Source of the DNA: Actinomycetota bacterium
Lineage (GTDB): Bacteria; Actinomycetota; Actinomycetes; Actinomycetales; Microbacteriaceae
Reading direction: 5' to 3'
Assembly: GCA_020160915.1 (NCBI GenBank)
Contig: JAIUPK010000002.1
Span: forward strand, 434,001-498,000
DNA: 64,000 nt
The notes below the pieces were generated by a model. It ran no database searches, had not been told where the DNA came from, and was given only the letters and a program-made list of their open reading frames with translations. The number at the start of each line of letters is the position of its first letter. Position 1 is the stretch's first letter. Positions 53,112 to 62,791 of this stretch are shown here, in pieces. Position numbers and translations under genes: made by a program.

Positions 53112-55490
53112 ATGACCTACGTGCTGGAACCGTTCGATCAGGCCGATCCGCCCGGCGACGGACGGCCCGGTCGGCTCGACAGCGCCATCCTCGACGGGCT
53201 CAACCCGCAGCAGCGCGAGGCGGTCGAGTACCGCGGCCAGTCCCTGCTCATCGTGGCGGGCGCCGGCTCCGGCAAGACGAGCGTGCTGACCCGGCGCATC
53301 GCCGGTCTCCTGCAGACGCGCGAGGCGTGGCCGAGTCAGATTCTGGCGATCACGTTCACGAACAAGGCCGCCGCCGAGATGCGCGAACGCGTGAAGGCAC
53401 TCGTCGGGGATGCCGCCGAGGGCATGTGGATCTCGACGTTCCACTCGGCGTGCGTGCGCATCCTGCGTCGGCAGGCCGAGGCGTTCGGCATGAAGCAGAG
53501 CTTCACCATCTACGACACCCAGGACTCCCGTGCGCTCATGAAGCGCATCATCAAGGAGCTGGATGCCGACACCCTCGGCTTCACCGCAGGCGGTGCCCTC
53601 AACCGCATCTCGAAGCTCAAGAACGAGCTCACCGACGTGGAGGCGTTCGGCCGCACCGCGAATCTCTCCGACCCGAAGGAGGCGGTGCTGCTGGAGATCT
53701 TCCGGCAGTACAGCGCGAGCCTCAAGCGGGCGAACGCCCTCGACTTCGACGACATCATCGGCGAGACCGTGTACCTGTTCCGGGCCTTCCCGGATGTCGC
53801 CGCCCTCTACCAGCGCCGCTTCCGCCACGTGCTCGTCGACGAGTACCAGGACACCAACCACGCGCAGTACGCGCTGATCAAGGAGTTGGTGAAGGCAGTC
53901 AGGCCGCAGCACGTGCCGCCGGACACGCGCATGCCGCTCGCCCCCGACGGCTCGATTCCACCGGCATCCCTCACGGTGGTCGGCGACAGCGACCAGTCGA
54001 TCTACGCGTTCCGCGGTGCCGACATCCGCAACATCGTGGAGTTCGAGCGCGACTACCCGAACTCGAAGGTGATCCTGCTCGAGCAGAACTACCGCTCCAC
54101 CCAGAACATCCTCGACGCAGCCAACGCGGTCATCAGCAACAACTTCGACCGCAAGGCGAAGAACCTGTTCACGGTGGTCGGCGAGGGCGAGAAGATCGTC
54201 GGCTACACGGGCTACTCCGGTCACGACGAGGCCCAGTTCGTCGCCGACGAGGTGGAGGCGCTGCGCTCGCAGGGGCTCAACCTCAACGACATCGCGGTGT
54301 TCGTTCGCACCAACTCGCAGACCCGCCCGTTGGAGGAGATCTTCATCCGCTCGGCGCTGCCGTACCGCATCCCCGGCGGCACCAAGTTCTACGAGCGGGC
54401 CGAGATCAAGGATGCGATGGCCTACCTCATCCAGGTCGCCAACCCCGACGACGACCTGGCTCTGCGCCGCATCATGAACGTGCCCAAGCGCGGCATCGGC
54501 CCGGCAACCGAGGCGGCGCTGCAGGCGTACGCCGACCGGGTGGGCGTGCCGCTGCGCGAGGCCCTCGTGGATGCCCCCCAGCTCGGTCTCGGACCGAAGG
54601 TCACCGCGGCCATCGTCGATCTCGGCACGATCCTCGACGAGGTGGCGGCATCCGCGGCGACCGCGGCTCCCGCCGACATCCTCACCGAGCTGCTCAACCG
54701 CACCGGCCTGCACCGCGCCCTGAAGGCCAGCGGCGACCCGCAGGACGAGGCGCGCGCCGAGAACCTCGAGGAGCTCGTGTCGCAGACGAAGGAGTTCCGC
54801 ACCGCGAACCCCGAGGGCACGCTCGTCGACTTCCTCACGGGCATCGCCCTGTTCGCCGCGGCCGACGAGATCGACGACTCGGGCGGCTCGATCTCGATCA
54901 TGACCCTGCACACGGCGAAGGGCCTCGAGTACGACGCGGTGTTCCTCACCGGGCTCGAGGAGGACCTCCTCCCGCACCGCATGTCGAGCAACGAGCCGGG
55001 CGGCCTCGCCGAGGAACGACGGTTGTTCTACGTCGGCATCACGCGCGCTCGCAAGCGCCTCTACCTGTCGCTCGCGGCGTCCCGTGCAAGTTTCGGCGAC
55101 GTGAACATCGCGATGCCGAGCCGCTACCTGCAGGAGATTCCGACCGAGCTGATCGAGTGGCGGCAGTCGCCGGGCATGGCGAACTCGCGCGGCGGCACGC
55201 GTCCGCGCGCACTCAACGCCCGCAGCGGCACCGGCTTCAGCTACGGCCAGTCGTTGCCCCCGGCGCCGACCCGCGTCAAGACCGAGTGGACCAGTGCCGT
55301 GACCGGCGCGGTGCGCGACAACGGCGACCTGACCCTCGCGGTCGGGGACCGCATCCGGCACACCGACTTCGGTGACGGCAGCGTCACGGCGGTCACCGGC
55401 GAGGGCACCAAGAAGGTTGCCGAGGTGCAGTTCGATGTGGCCGGCCGCAAGCGGCTGCTCATCAAGATCGCGCCGATCGAGAAGCTGTGA
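53112..55490 (+). CDS. pcrA: ATP-dependent DNA helicase PcrA/UvrD1
   Basis: A 792-residue superfamily 1A 3'-5' helicase for repair and replication restart. Residues 1-30 are a variable extension; LNPQQREAVEYRG then Walker A AGAGSGKT (49-56), ITFTNKAAAEMRERV, WISTFHSACVRILRR, DEYQDTNHAQY, GDSDQSIYAFRGADIRN, LEQNYRST, MTLHTAKGLEYDAVFLTGLEE, and RRLFYVGITRARKRL follow in order. The last 50 residues (VGDRIRHTDFGDGSVTAV) are the PcrA-type C-terminal RNA polymerase-binding fold. ATG at 53112, eight bases after TAGAAT. Stop overlaps the next gene. Confidence 0.95.
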   Translation: MTYVLEPFDQADPPGDGRPGRLDSAILDGLNPQQREAVEYRGQSLLIVAGAGSGKTSVLTRRIAGLLQTREAWPSQILAITFTNKAAAEMRERVKALVGDAAEGMWISTFHSACVRILRRQAEAFGMKQSFTIYDTQDSRALMKRIIKELDADTLGFTAGGALNRISKLKNELTDVEAFGRTANLSDPKEAVLLEIFRQYSASLKRANALDFDDIIGETVYLFRAFPDVAALYQRRFRHVLVDEYQDTNHAQYALIKELVKAVRPQHVPPDTRMPLAPDGSIPPASLTVVGDSDQSIYAFRGADIRNIVEFERDYPNSKVILLEQNYRSTQNILDAANAVISNNFDRKAKNLFTVVGEGEKIVGYTGYSGHDEAQFVADEVEALRSQGLNLNDIAVFVRTNSQTRPLEEIFIRSALPYRIPGGTKFYERAEIKDAMAYLIQVANPDDDLALRRIMNVPKRGIGPATEAALQAYADRVGVPLREALVDAPQLGLGPKVTAAIVDLGTILDEVAASAATAAPADILTELLNRTGLHRALKASGDPQDEARAENLEELVSQTKEFRTANPEGTLVDFLTGIALFAAADEIDDSGGSISIMTLHTAKGLEYDAVFLTGLEEDLLPHRMSSNEPGGLAEERRLFYVGITRARKRLYLSLAASRASFGDVNIAMPSRYLQEIPTELIEWRQSPGMANSRGGTRPRALNARSGTGFSYGQSLPPAPTRVKTEWTSAVTGAVRDNGDLTLAVGDRIRHTDFGDGSVTAVTGEGTKKVAEVQFDVAGRKRLLIKIAPIEKL

Positions 55491-56953
55491 GAGCTCCCGA
55501 CGCCGAACGGCGAGCGCGCGTAGCGGTTCCGCGCCTGCGGGTTCCCGACGCGCAGGACGAGCTGGTCACCGCGCTGCGGGTGATCCGCGAGGAGCTGGAG
55601 CTGCCCGAGTCCTTCCCCGCGGAGGTGGAGGCTGAGGCGACGCGAGCCGCTGCCCGAGCCAGCCGCCCGGAGAACGACCTGACGGGCATCCCGTTCATCA
55701 CCATCGACCCGGCCAGTTCGACCGACCTCGACCAGGCTCTGCACCTCGAGCGCGACGGCGACGGCTACCGGGTGCGCTACGCGATCGCCGACGTTCCCGC
55801 GTTCGTCGAGCCCGGCGGCGCGATCGACACCGAGGCCAGGCTGCGCGGCCAGACCCTGTACGCGCCCGACGGGCGCATCCCGCTCCACCCCACGGTGCTG
55901 AGTGAGGGTGCCGCGTCGCTGCTCGAGGGCGTCGACCGGCCCGCCTTCGTCTGGACCTTCGCACTGGATGCCACGGGCACCGTCACCGCGACCACCCTCG
56001 AACGGGCGCTCGTGCGCAGCCGCCGCAAGTGCAGCTATGTCGACGCCCAGGCGGACATCGACGCGGGCACAGCCGACGCATCCTTGGCACTGCTCCCGGT
56101 GGTCGGCGAGCTGCGGCTCGCTCTCGAACGCGAGCGCGGCGGTGCCAGCCTCGATCGACCGGAGGACGAAGTCGCCGTCACCGACGGCCGCTACGAGCTG
56201 GTGCGCCGAGCGCCGCTGCCGATCGAGTCGTACAACGCTCAGCTCTCGCTCATGACCGGCATGGCTGCGGCGCAGTTCATGCTCGACGGCCGCGTCGGCA
56301 TCCTGCGCACCATGCCCGCCCCCGACCCCGAGACGATCGCGCGCTTCCGCGCCCAGGTGCAGGCCATCGGATGCCCGTGGCCCGAGCAACAGCCTTATGG
56401 CGAGTACCTCCGTGCCCTCGACCGCGACGACCCCCGCGGTCTCGCCGTGCTCCACGCCGCCGGGGCGCTGTTCCGGGGTGCGGGGTATCGCGCCTTCGAC
56501 GGTGAGGTTCCGGATGACACGATCCAGGCCGCGATCGCCGCCCCCTACGCTCACGCGACCGCACCACTGCGCCGACTCGTCGACCGCTTCGTGCTGGTGA
56601 CCTGCGAGGCCCTGGCCAACGGCCGACCGGTGCCGGGCTGGGTGCGCGAGGCTCTGCCCACACTGCCCGCCATCATGAGCCGGTCGGACTCCCTCGCCTC
56701 CCGCCTCGACCGCGCCTCGATCGATGCGATCGAGGCGGCGCTTCTGCGCGACCGGGTCGGGGAGACGTTCGACGCGATCGTCATCGCGACGACAGCCGCA
56801 GGCGGAACCGTGCAGTTGAGCGACCCGTTCATCACGGCCGCCGTCGAGGGCGACGTGCGACCCGGCCAGCGCGTGAAGGCCACGCTCGTGACGGCCGACA
56901 TCGCGACCGGTGCCACCCGGTTCCGCGTCGCGGGTCTGGGCGTCGTCGACTAG
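55487..56953 (+). CDS. RNase II/R family (RNB domain) ribonuclease
   Basis: A 488-residue protein with an RNB catalytic domain. The N-terminal 60 residues are not a cold-shock domain. IPFITIDPASSTDLDQALHLE holds the catalytic Asp cluster (TIDPxxSxDLD), then YRVRYAIADVPAFVEPGGAIDTEARLRGQTLYAPDGRIPLHP, LLEGVDRPAFVW, NAQLSLMTGMAAAQFM, YAHATAPLRRLVDRFV with the RNA-contacting TAPLRR. The final 70 residues could be a degenerate S1-like fold. Shorter than RNase R (about 800). The GTG start overlaps pcrA (GTGA). Target RNA unknown. Confidence 0.86.
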   Translation: MRAPDAERRARVAVPRLRVPDAQDELVTALRVIREELELPESFPAEVEAEATRAAARASRPENDLTGIPFITIDPASSTDLDQALHLERDGDGYRVRYAIADVPAFVEPGGAIDTEARLRGQTLYAPDGRIPLHPTVLSEGAASLLEGVDRPAFVWTFALDATGTVTATTLERALVRSRRKCSYVDAQADIDAGTADASLALLPVVGELRLALERERGGASLDRPEDEVAVTDGRYELVRRAPLPIESYNAQLSLMTGMAAAQFMLDGRVGILRTMPAPDPETIARFRAQVQAIGCPWPEQQPYGEYLRALDRDDPRGLAVLHAAGALFRGAGYRAFDGEVPDDTIQAAIAAPYAHATAPLRRLVDRFVLVTCEALANGRPVPGWVREALPTLPAIMSRSDSLASRLDRASIDAIEAALLRDRVGETFDAIVIATTAAGGTVQLSDPFITAAVEGDVRPGQRVKATLVTADIATGATRFRVAGLGVVD

Positions 56954-56959
56954 AGCGGC

Positions 56960-58198
56960 CTAGGGCTGCGTCGCAGCCGGACGAGCTGACGCGCGGCGCA
57001 CCAGCACCACGGCCAGCAGGGACGTCGCGAGAATCAGTAGTGCTGCGGCATCCACACCGATGGCGACGGACGGACCGAACGCGCTCGCGAGCACCCCGAT
57101 GAGCACACCGCTGCCGAGCCGCAGACCCATGCTCGTCATCGAGTAGGCGCCGAGGAACCGGCCGCGCCGGTCGGCGGGTGCACCGAGTTGCACGACCGCC
57201 TGCGAGGTCGAGGCCGACGTGAGGTTGCCCATTCCCGCGATCACGAGCATGGCCACCGACAGCACCAGGTTGTGCGACAGCGCGAAGACGATGAGGCTCG
57301 CGGCGAACACGATGGTGCTGACGATCGCCAGGCCCGCCGTGGCCCGGATGCGCCCAATCGCCTCCAGGGAGACCCCCGCCGTCACGGCACCGAACGACAT
57401 CGCCGCGATCAGTGCCCCGTAGCCGACGCCCGACCCGGTCGCTCCGAGCAGCTCGCCGAAATCGGGCAGGAGCGGAAGCAGGGCGGTACCGATGAACAGG
57501 CCGACCGCGCCCTGCAGGATGAACACGGTGAGCACCGACGGGTAGCGCGGGATCTCGCCGAGCACGCCGAAGGTCTGGCGCAGTGTGAGGCGCGGCCGCG
57601 GAGTCTGTCCCGCTCGGGTGTGGCCGGTGTACGGCACGATGCCGAGATAGATGATGAACGGCAGGTAGAGGGCGATGTTGACCAGGAGTCCCCAGGCGGG
57701 TCCCACGGTGAACAGCAGCGCGGCGCCGATGAGGGGGCCCACGAGCATCCCGAGGTTGAGGCCCGTGGCCATGAGGCGCACGGCACTCGGCAGGTCTTCG
57801 GGGCCGACGATGTCGTAGAGCATCATCTGCTCAGCTGGCCCCCACAGCGCGCTGGCCAGCCCGTGCAGGCTCAGCAGCAGCACGGCGTTCCATGGCTGAA
57901 GCGTTCCGGTGATGATGACGATCGCCCAGCCGAGTGACGCGAGCATGAACAGTCCCTGCGCGATCTGCACGATGCGCCGGCAGTCGTAGCGGTCGGCGAG
58001 GCCGCCGAAGATCACGCCGAACAGCAGGTGGGGCAGCCAGTGGCTGATCACCGCGAAGCCCGCGAGCAGGGGCGAATGGAACGCCTGCCAGATCACCCAG
58101 TAGGTGATGGCGTGCTCGACGTGGTCTGCGCCCATGCCGAGCGAACCGCCGGCGAGGTAGCCCTTGTACCAGGGCGCTCGCAGCGCGGAGAATCTCAC
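56960..58198 (-). CDS. MFS transporter, EntS/MFS_3-like
   Basis: A 412-residue membrane protein with about twelve hydrophobic segments and the loop motif GGLADRYDCRRIVQIAQ between segments two and three. WGPAEQMMLYDIVGPEDLPSAVRLMATGLNLGMLVGPLIGAAL and SQAVVQLGAPADRRGRFLGAYSM are typical of the EntS/MFS_3 exporter group. Substrate unknown. The GTG start at 58198 overlaps the stop of the upstream DUF2236 gene (GTGA), so the two are translationally coupled. Confidence 0.85.
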   Translation of the reverse strand: MRFSALRAPWYKGYLAGGSLGMGADHVEHAITYWVIWQAFHSPLLAGFAVISHWLPHLLFGVIFGGLADRYDCRRIVQIAQGLFMLASLGWAIVIITGTLQPWNAVLLLSLHGLASALWGPAEQMMLYDIVGPEDLPSAVRLMATGLNLGMLVGPLIGAALLFTVGPAWGLLVNIALYLPFIIYLGIVPYTGHTRAGQTPRPRLTLRQTFGVLGEIPRYPSVLTVFILQGAVGLFIGTALLPLLPDFGELLGATGSGVGYGALIAAMSFGAVTAGVSLEAIGRIRATAGLAIVSTIVFAASLIVFALSHNLVLSVAMLVIAGMGNLTSASTSQAVVQLGAPADRRGRFLGAYSMTSMGLRLGSGVLIGVLASAFGPSVAIGVDAAALLILATSLLAVVLVRRASARPAATQP

Positions 58199-58932
58199 CG
58201 CCCCAGCCTAAAGGCCTTCAGGTAGTGCCTTTGCGGCGCGTGCCGCACCCAGCGCGGCAACCGCGGATAGACGAACCGCACAATGCGAACGAGCCGCTGG
58301 TAACGCCGCTCGACGAACGGCAGGCCGTAGGCACTGCGCAGCGGTTGGTCCAGCAGTCCGGCCGTCACGGTGCGCACGGTGGGCATCGCGAGCCTGAGCC
58401 AGAGCGGCCCGCGCCGGGGATGCAGCAGCTCGCGCGCGACGTGGGCGGCGGCGGCATCCACGGCCAGCTCGTCGACGCAGCGCGACCAGTAGGCGTCGAA
58501 GGCCGCGCGGTCGGCGGGCCACAGCGCGCGCGGAACGCCGAGCGCTGTGCCCACGACGGCGTAGTCGGCGAGCAGCGACTCGGCGTCGGAGTCGTCGAGT
58601 GGTCCGTAGACGAGTTCGCGCACCCGCATCGCTGTCTCGTACAGCGTGGCGGCGACCCAGAGCTGCAGTTCGGCGTCGTTCGCGCCGGGCACGGGCTGGT
58701 GCGCGGCACCGACCCGCCGGGCGACCGCCTTCGCCTCGTCGGGCGTGCCGTACACGGTCACGTAGAGGTAGGTCAGGGTGCCGCGCAGCCGGTCGAGGGG
58801 ACGGTTCGCGAAGTCGCTGTGTTCGGCGACGCCGGCGCCGACGCCCGGGTTCGCGATCTGCAGCAGGATGGCCCGCGCCCCGCCCGCGAGCAGGATCGCG
58901 TCGGCGGAGACATCCTGGATGTGAAGCGGCAC
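58195..58932 (-). CDS. DUF2236 / MpaB-like oxygenase-fold protein
   Basis: A 245-residue protein of the DUF2236 family (ER-bound oxygenase MpaB/latex-clearing protein fold, haem-containing in studied members). Recognised by GGARAILLQIANPGVGAGVAEHSDFANRPLDRLRGTLTYLYVTVYG at residues 17-60, then AARRVGAAHQPVPG, ATLYETAMRVRELVYGPL and a C-terminal RLVRIVRFVYPRLPRWVRHAP. GTG at 58932, six bases from CAGAAT on the minus strand. Enzymatic activity in this bacterium is unknown; the coupled MFS gene suggests processing and export of a shared compound. Confidence 0.82.
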   Translation of the reverse strand: MPLHIQDVSADAILLAGGARAILLQIANPGVGAGVAEHSDFANRPLDRLRGTLTYLYVTVYGTPDEAKAVARRVGAAHQPVPGANDAELQLWVAATLYETAMRVRELVYGPLDDSDAESLLADYAVVGTALGVPRALWPADRAAFDAYWSRCVDELAVDAAAAHVARELLHPRRGPLWLRLAMPTVRTVTAGLLDQPLRSAYGLPFVERRYQRLVRIVRFVYPRLPRWVRHAPQRHYLKAFRLGR

Positions 58933-59048
58933 CCGCCCATTCTGCGCCCCCTCGCGAAAGATGCGTCGTTCTTAAGCCCGCCCGAAGACCGCTCGCGAAC
59001 GGGGCGTCCAGATGGAGCGAGTAGAGTTCTCCGTGGTCAAAGTGTCTT

Positions 59049-59069
59049 GATGTCGAGCTATTCGACGTC
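59049..59069. promoter_or_regulatory. Inverted repeat upstream of sucCD
   Basis: GATGTCGA (59049-59056), GCTAT, TCGACGTC (59062-59069): eight-base arms with one mismatch, 49 bases before the sucC start codon. TAGAGT (59014-59019) upstream is a possible -10. The repeat may bind a regulator of the TCA cycle genes; none was identified. Confidence 0.4.
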
Positions 59070-59117
59070 GACCGCGGACCGCTCATCACCACCCTTCAAC
59101 GCGATTGCGAGAGCCAC

Positions 59118-60281
59118 GTGGATCTGTACGAGTACCAGGCCAGGGATCTGTTCGAGTCCTACGGAGTGCCGGTACTGGCCGGCATCATCGCCGACACCCC
59201 GGCCGAGGCGAAGGCCGCAGCCGAGAAGATCGGCGGCACCGTCGTCGTCAAGGCTCAGGTCAAGGCCGGCGGGCGCGGCAAGGCCGGCGGCGTCAAGGTC
59301 GTGCACAACCCGGATGACGCGGCCACCGCCGCTGAGGCCATCCTCGGCCTCGTCATCAAGGGCCTCACCGTCAAGCGCGTGATGGTCGCCCAGGGCGCCC
59401 GCATCGCCCAGGAGTTCTACTTCTCGATCCTGCTCGACCGGGCCAACCGCTCCTACCTCTCGCTGTGCAGCGTCGAGGGCGGCATGGAGATCGAGGAGCT
59501 CGCCGTCGAGCGTCCCGACGCACTCGCGAAGGTCGAGGTGAACCCGATCCTCGGCATCGATCTCGAGAAGGCGAAGGAGATCGCGCTCGCCGGTGGCTTC
59601 CCCGCCGACCTGGTCGAGAAGGTCGCTCCCGTAATTGTGAAGCTCTACGAGGTCTACACGGGCGAGGACGCCACGCTCGTCGAGGTCAACCCGCTCGTGC
59701 TCACCGAGGACGGCCAGGTGCTCGCCCTCGACGGCAAGGTCACGCTCGACGAGAACGCCGGCTTCCGTCACCCCAACCACGAGGCCCTCGAGGACAAGGA
59801 TGCTGCGGACCCGCTCGAGGCGAAAGCGAAGGCCAACGACCTCAACTACGTGAAGCTCGACGGCGAGGTCGGCATCATCGGCAACGGTGCCGGGCTCGTG
59901 ATGTCCACCCTCGACGTGGTGAGCTACGCGGGTGAGCGGCACGGCGGCGTGAAGCCGGCCAACTTCCTCGACATCGGGGGCGGCGCATCCGCCGAGGTCA
60001 TGGCCAACGGCCTCGACGTGATTCTCGGCGACGCTCAGGTCAAGAGCGTGTTCGTCAACGTCTTCGGTGGCATCACCGCCTGCGACGCGGTCGCCAACGG
60101 AATCGTGCAGGCGCTCGAGATCCTGGGCGACTCGGCCACCAAGCCCCTGGTGGTGCGTCTCGATGGCAACAAGGTCGAGGAGGGCCGCGCCATCCTGCGC
60201 GCCGCCAACAACCCGCTTGTCACCCTCGCAGACACCATGGATGACGGCGCCGACAAGGCCGCCGAGCTAGCTTCCCGCTGA
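59118..60281 (+). CDS. sucC: Succinate--CoA ligase subunit beta
   Basis: Beta subunit of succinyl-CoA synthetase (TCA cycle, substrate-level phosphorylation). The 387-residue product starts [22 protein letters not shown], has the ATP-grasp region [20 protein letters not shown], the [15 protein letters not shown] block, [31 protein letters not shown] and [34 protein letters not shown] at 59118 after GAGAGC. The TGA stop belongs to a family A repeat copy that fills the gap to sucD. Confidence 0.96.
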   Translation: MDLYEYQARDLFESYGVPVLAGIIADTPAEAKAAAEKIGGTVVVKAQVKAGGRGKAGGVKVVHNPDDAATAAEAILGLVIKGLTVKRVMVAQGARIAQEFYFSILLDRANRSYLSLCSVEGGMEIEELAVERPDALAKVEVNPILGIDLEKAKEIALAGGFPADLVEKVAPVIVKLYEVYTGEDATLVEVNPLVLTEDGQVLALDGKVTLDENAGFRHPNHEALEDKDAADPLEAKAKANDLNYVKLDGEVGIIGNGAGLVMSTLDVVSYAGERHGGVKPANFLDIGGGASAEVMANGLDVILGDAQVKSVFVNVFGGITACDAVANGIVQALEILGDSATKPLVVRLDGNKVEEGRAILRAANNPLVTLADTMDDGADKAAELASR

Positions 60282-60307
60282 TCGAGTAGCGCAGCGTATC
60301 GAGATCA
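60279..60307 (+). repeat. Palindromic repeat, family A, between sucC and sucD
   Basis: TGATCGAGTAGCG, CAG, CGTATCGAGATCA, a short member of the family with outer TGATC/GATCA arms. Its first three bases are the sucC stop codon. Confidence 0.75.
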
Positions 60308-60324
60308 AGGATTAGGAACTAAAC

Positions 60325-61212
60325 ATGTCGATCTTCCTCAACAAGTCCAACAAGGTCATCGTGCAGGGCATCACCGGCGGCGAGGGCACCAAGCACACCG
60401 CCCTCATGCTGAAGGCCGGCACGCAGGTGGTCGGCGGCGTGAACGCACGCAAGGCCGGTACCACCGTTGAGCACGAGGGCGGCGTCATCCTGCCCGTGTT
60501 CGGCACCGTCAAGGAGGCGATGGAGGCCACTGGCGCCGACACGTCGATCGTCTTCGTTCCGCCGGCCTTCGCCAAGGATGCCGTCGTCGAGGCGATCGAG
60601 GCCGAGATCCCGCTCGTCGTCGTGATCACCGAGGGCATCCCGGTGCAGGACACCGCCGAGTTCTGGGCGCTCGCCAAGGCCATGGGCACCACGCAGATCA
60701 TCGGCCCCAACTGCCCCGGTATCATCACGCCCGGCGAGTCGCTCGTCGGTATCACCCCGGCGACGATCACGGGCAAGGGCCCCATCGGCCTCGTCTCCAA
60801 GTCGGGCACCCTGACCTACCAGATGATGTACGAACTGCGGGACCTCGGCTTCTCGACTGCAATCGGCATCGGCGGCGACCCGATCGTGGGCACCACCCAC
60901 ATCGACGCGCTGCGCGCCTTCCAGGATGACCCCGAGACCAAGGCGATCGTGATGATCGGCGAGATCGGGGGCGACGCCGAGGAGCGCGCGGCAGACTTCA
61001 TCCGCGAGTACGTGACCAAGCCGGTCGTCGGCTACGTTGCCGGCTTCACGGCACCCGAGGGCAAGACCATGGGTCACGCCGGTGCGATCGTCTCGGCCGG
61101 CGCCGGTACGGCGCAGGGCAAGAAGGAGGCCCTCGAGGCCGCGGGCGTCAAGGTGGGCAAGACGCCCAGCGAGACGGCTGCGCTCATGCGCGAGGTGCTC
61201 GCCGCTGGGTAG
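60325..61212 (+). CDS. sucD: Succinate--CoA ligase subunit alpha
   Basis: Alpha subunit with the CoA-binding Rossmann domain and the active-site histidine. The 295-residue product starts [40 protein letters not shown], has [46 protein letters not shown], the [17 protein letters not shown] block, [29 protein letters not shown] and the phosphorylated His in [21 protein letters not shown] precedes the ATG. Assembles with SucC. Confidence 0.96.
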   Translation: MSIFLNKSNKVIVQGITGGEGTKHTALMLKAGTQVVGGVNARKAGTTVEHEGGVILPVFGTVKEAMEATGADTSIVFVPPAFAKDAVVEAIEAEIPLVVVITEGIPVQDTAEFWALAKAMGTTQIIGPNCPGIITPGESLVGITPATITGKGPIGLVSKSGTLTYQMMYELRDLGFSTAIGIGGDPIVGTTHIDALRAFQDDPETKAIVMIGEIGGDAEERAADFIREYVTKPVVGYVAGFTAPEGKTMGHAGAIVSAGAGTAQGKKEALEAAGVKVGKTPSETAALMREVLAAG

Positions 61213-61221
61213 TCTGGCGGC

Positions 61222-62763
61222 ATGACACCTCGTCGCCTGCCCCTCGTCGCGGCCATCGCCGCTCTCAGCCTCGCGGCCCTGTCGGGATGCCAGTTCCTCC
61301 CGAGCATCGTCGGCCCGACCGAGACCGGCCCGACCGGTCCCGCGCCGACCGATGTCGCGGGGTTCTACTCGCAGACCGTCACCTGGACGGACTGCAGCGA
61401 GGATCTCGAGTGCGCGACGGTGCACGCCCCCACCAACTGGAACTCGCCCTCCGACGGCGCCATTGAGCTCGCACTCGTCAAGCACAAGGCGACCGGCACG
61501 AAGAAGGGTTCGCTCCTGCTGAACCCGGGCGGCCCGGGCGGCTCGGGCTGGGACTACGTGTACTACAGCGGGGCGTCGTCGGCGACCGCGGCGGTCTCCG
61601 AAGCCTACGACATCGTCGGATGGGACCCTCGCGGCGTCGGCAAGTCGACTCCGGTCACCTGCTACACCGACCCGAAGCAGACCGACGAGGTGCTCTACGG
61701 AACCTTTGACAGCCCCTACGGCACGCAGGGCTGGATCGACGAGCTGACCGTCGAGGAGGAGAAGTTCGCGGCAGCCTGCCAGCAGAACACTGGAGAGCTT
61801 CTTGCCAACCTCGACACGGCGAGCAACGCCAAGGACATGGACATGATCCGGGCGCTCGTCGGTGACGAGAAGCTCAACTACCTGGGCTACTCCTACGGCA
61901 CCTACTTCGGCGCCGTCTACGCCGAGCTGTTCCCCGACAAGGTCGGCCGCCTGGTGCTCGACGGTGCCCTCGACCCGCTGCTCAGCGACTTCGAGTCGCT
62001 CAAGGTGCAGATGGCCGGCTTCGACAGCGCGTTCCGGGCGTACATGCAGTTCTGCCTGCAGGGCAGCGACTGCCCGTTCTCCGGCGCCGTCGACACGGCG
62101 CTCGGTCAGGCCCGCACGGTGCTCGAGACTGTGGATGCCCAAGGCCTGGTCAACAGCGACGGCCGCGTTCTCGATTCCGCGACCCTCGGCACCGCCATCG
62201 CCCTGAACCTCTACTCCGAGGACTACTGGCCGGACATGACGCAGATGTTCGCCGAGCTGAGCACGGGCGACCCCACCCTCGCCTTCGTGAACGCGGACTA
62301 CTACAACTCCCGCAACGCCGACGGCAGCTACTCCAGCAACTCGTTCGAGGTCTACACCGCGGCCACGTGCGTCGACGGCGACTTCGCCGACGACCCTGCC
62401 ACCACCCTCGATCGTCTCGCCGAGATCGACGCGGCCGCGCCCATCCTCGGCAAGTTCTTCGCCTACGACGACTTCGCCGTGCTCGACACCGCGTGCTCGA
62501 ACTGGCCGGTGCCCCGCGCCGACCTGCCGATGAGCTTCGAGGCGAAGGGCGCGCCCCCGATCCTCGTGATCGGCACCACCAACGACCCGGCGACCCCGTA
62601 CGCCTGGGCGCAGGCCCTGGCATCCCAGCTGTCGAGCGGCGTCATGATCACGCACAAGGGCGAGGGCCACACCGTCTACAACCAGGGCGTGACCTGCATC
62701 GACGACACCGTCGACGCGTTCTTCCTCGACGGTACGGTGCCGGCCTCCGACCCGATGTGCTGA
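61222..62763 (+). CDS. Secreted alpha/beta-hydrolase lipoprotein, TAP/SlpD-like
   Basis: A 513-residue lipoprotein with signal peptide and lipobox AALSGC (Cys23). Alpha/beta-hydrolase fold of the tripeptidyl aminopeptidase type: oxyanion NPGGPGGSGWDY near residue 101, GWDPRGVGKSTPV, nucleophile Ser224 in LGYSYGTYFG, late GTTNDPATP with Asp and KGEGHTVY with His, then the TAP-like C-terminal domain. Probably a secreted peptidase or esterase on the cell surface. ATG at 61222 is six bases after TAGTCT, which overlaps the sucD stop; leaderless-type. Confidence 0.88.
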   Translation: MTPRRLPLVAAIAALSLAALSGCQFLPSIVGPTETGPTGPAPTDVAGFYSQTVTWTDCSEDLECATVHAPTNWNSPSDGAIELALVKHKATGTKKGSLLLNPGGPGGSGWDYVYYSGASSATAAVSEAYDIVGWDPRGVGKSTPVTCYTDPKQTDEVLYGTFDSPYGTQGWIDELTVEEEKFAAACQQNTGELLANLDTASNAKDMDMIRALVGDEKLNYLGYSYGTYFGAVYAELFPDKVGRLVLDGALDPLLSDFESLKVQMAGFDSAFRAYMQFCLQGSDCPFSGAVDTALGQARTVLETVDAQGLVNSDGRVLDSATLGTAIALNLYSEDYWPDMTQMFAELSTGDPTLAFVNADYYNSRNADGSYSSNSFEVYTAATCVDGDFADDPATTLDRLAEIDAAAPILGKFFAYDDFAVLDTACSNWPVPRADLPMSFEAKGAPPILVIGTTNDPATPYAWAQALASQLSSGVMITHKGEGHTVYNQGVTCIDDTVDAFFLDGTVPASDPMC

Positions 62764-62791
62764 GGGAGGCGCGCAGCTGCTGAGCCCCTCA
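62761..62791. terminator. Convergent hairpin containing both stop codons
   Basis: TGAGGG (62761-62766) and CCCTCA (62786-62791) form symmetrical arms around a 19-base loop with a GCAGCTGC palindrome. The hydrolase stop is the first TGA and the VOC gene stop is the complement of the last TCA. Weak as a terminator, but it serves both directions. Confidence 0.4.

Noticed and set aside
53052-55361. 769-codon open frame on the minus strand opposite pcrA
   Set aside because: Shadow of a gene with all helicase motifs; composition is typical of antisense high-GC frames.
58205-58210. TAGGCT six bases before the MFS start as a separate leaderless promoter
   Set aside because: It lies inside the last codons of the DUF2236 gene, and the GTGA overlap makes translational coupling the simpler explanation.
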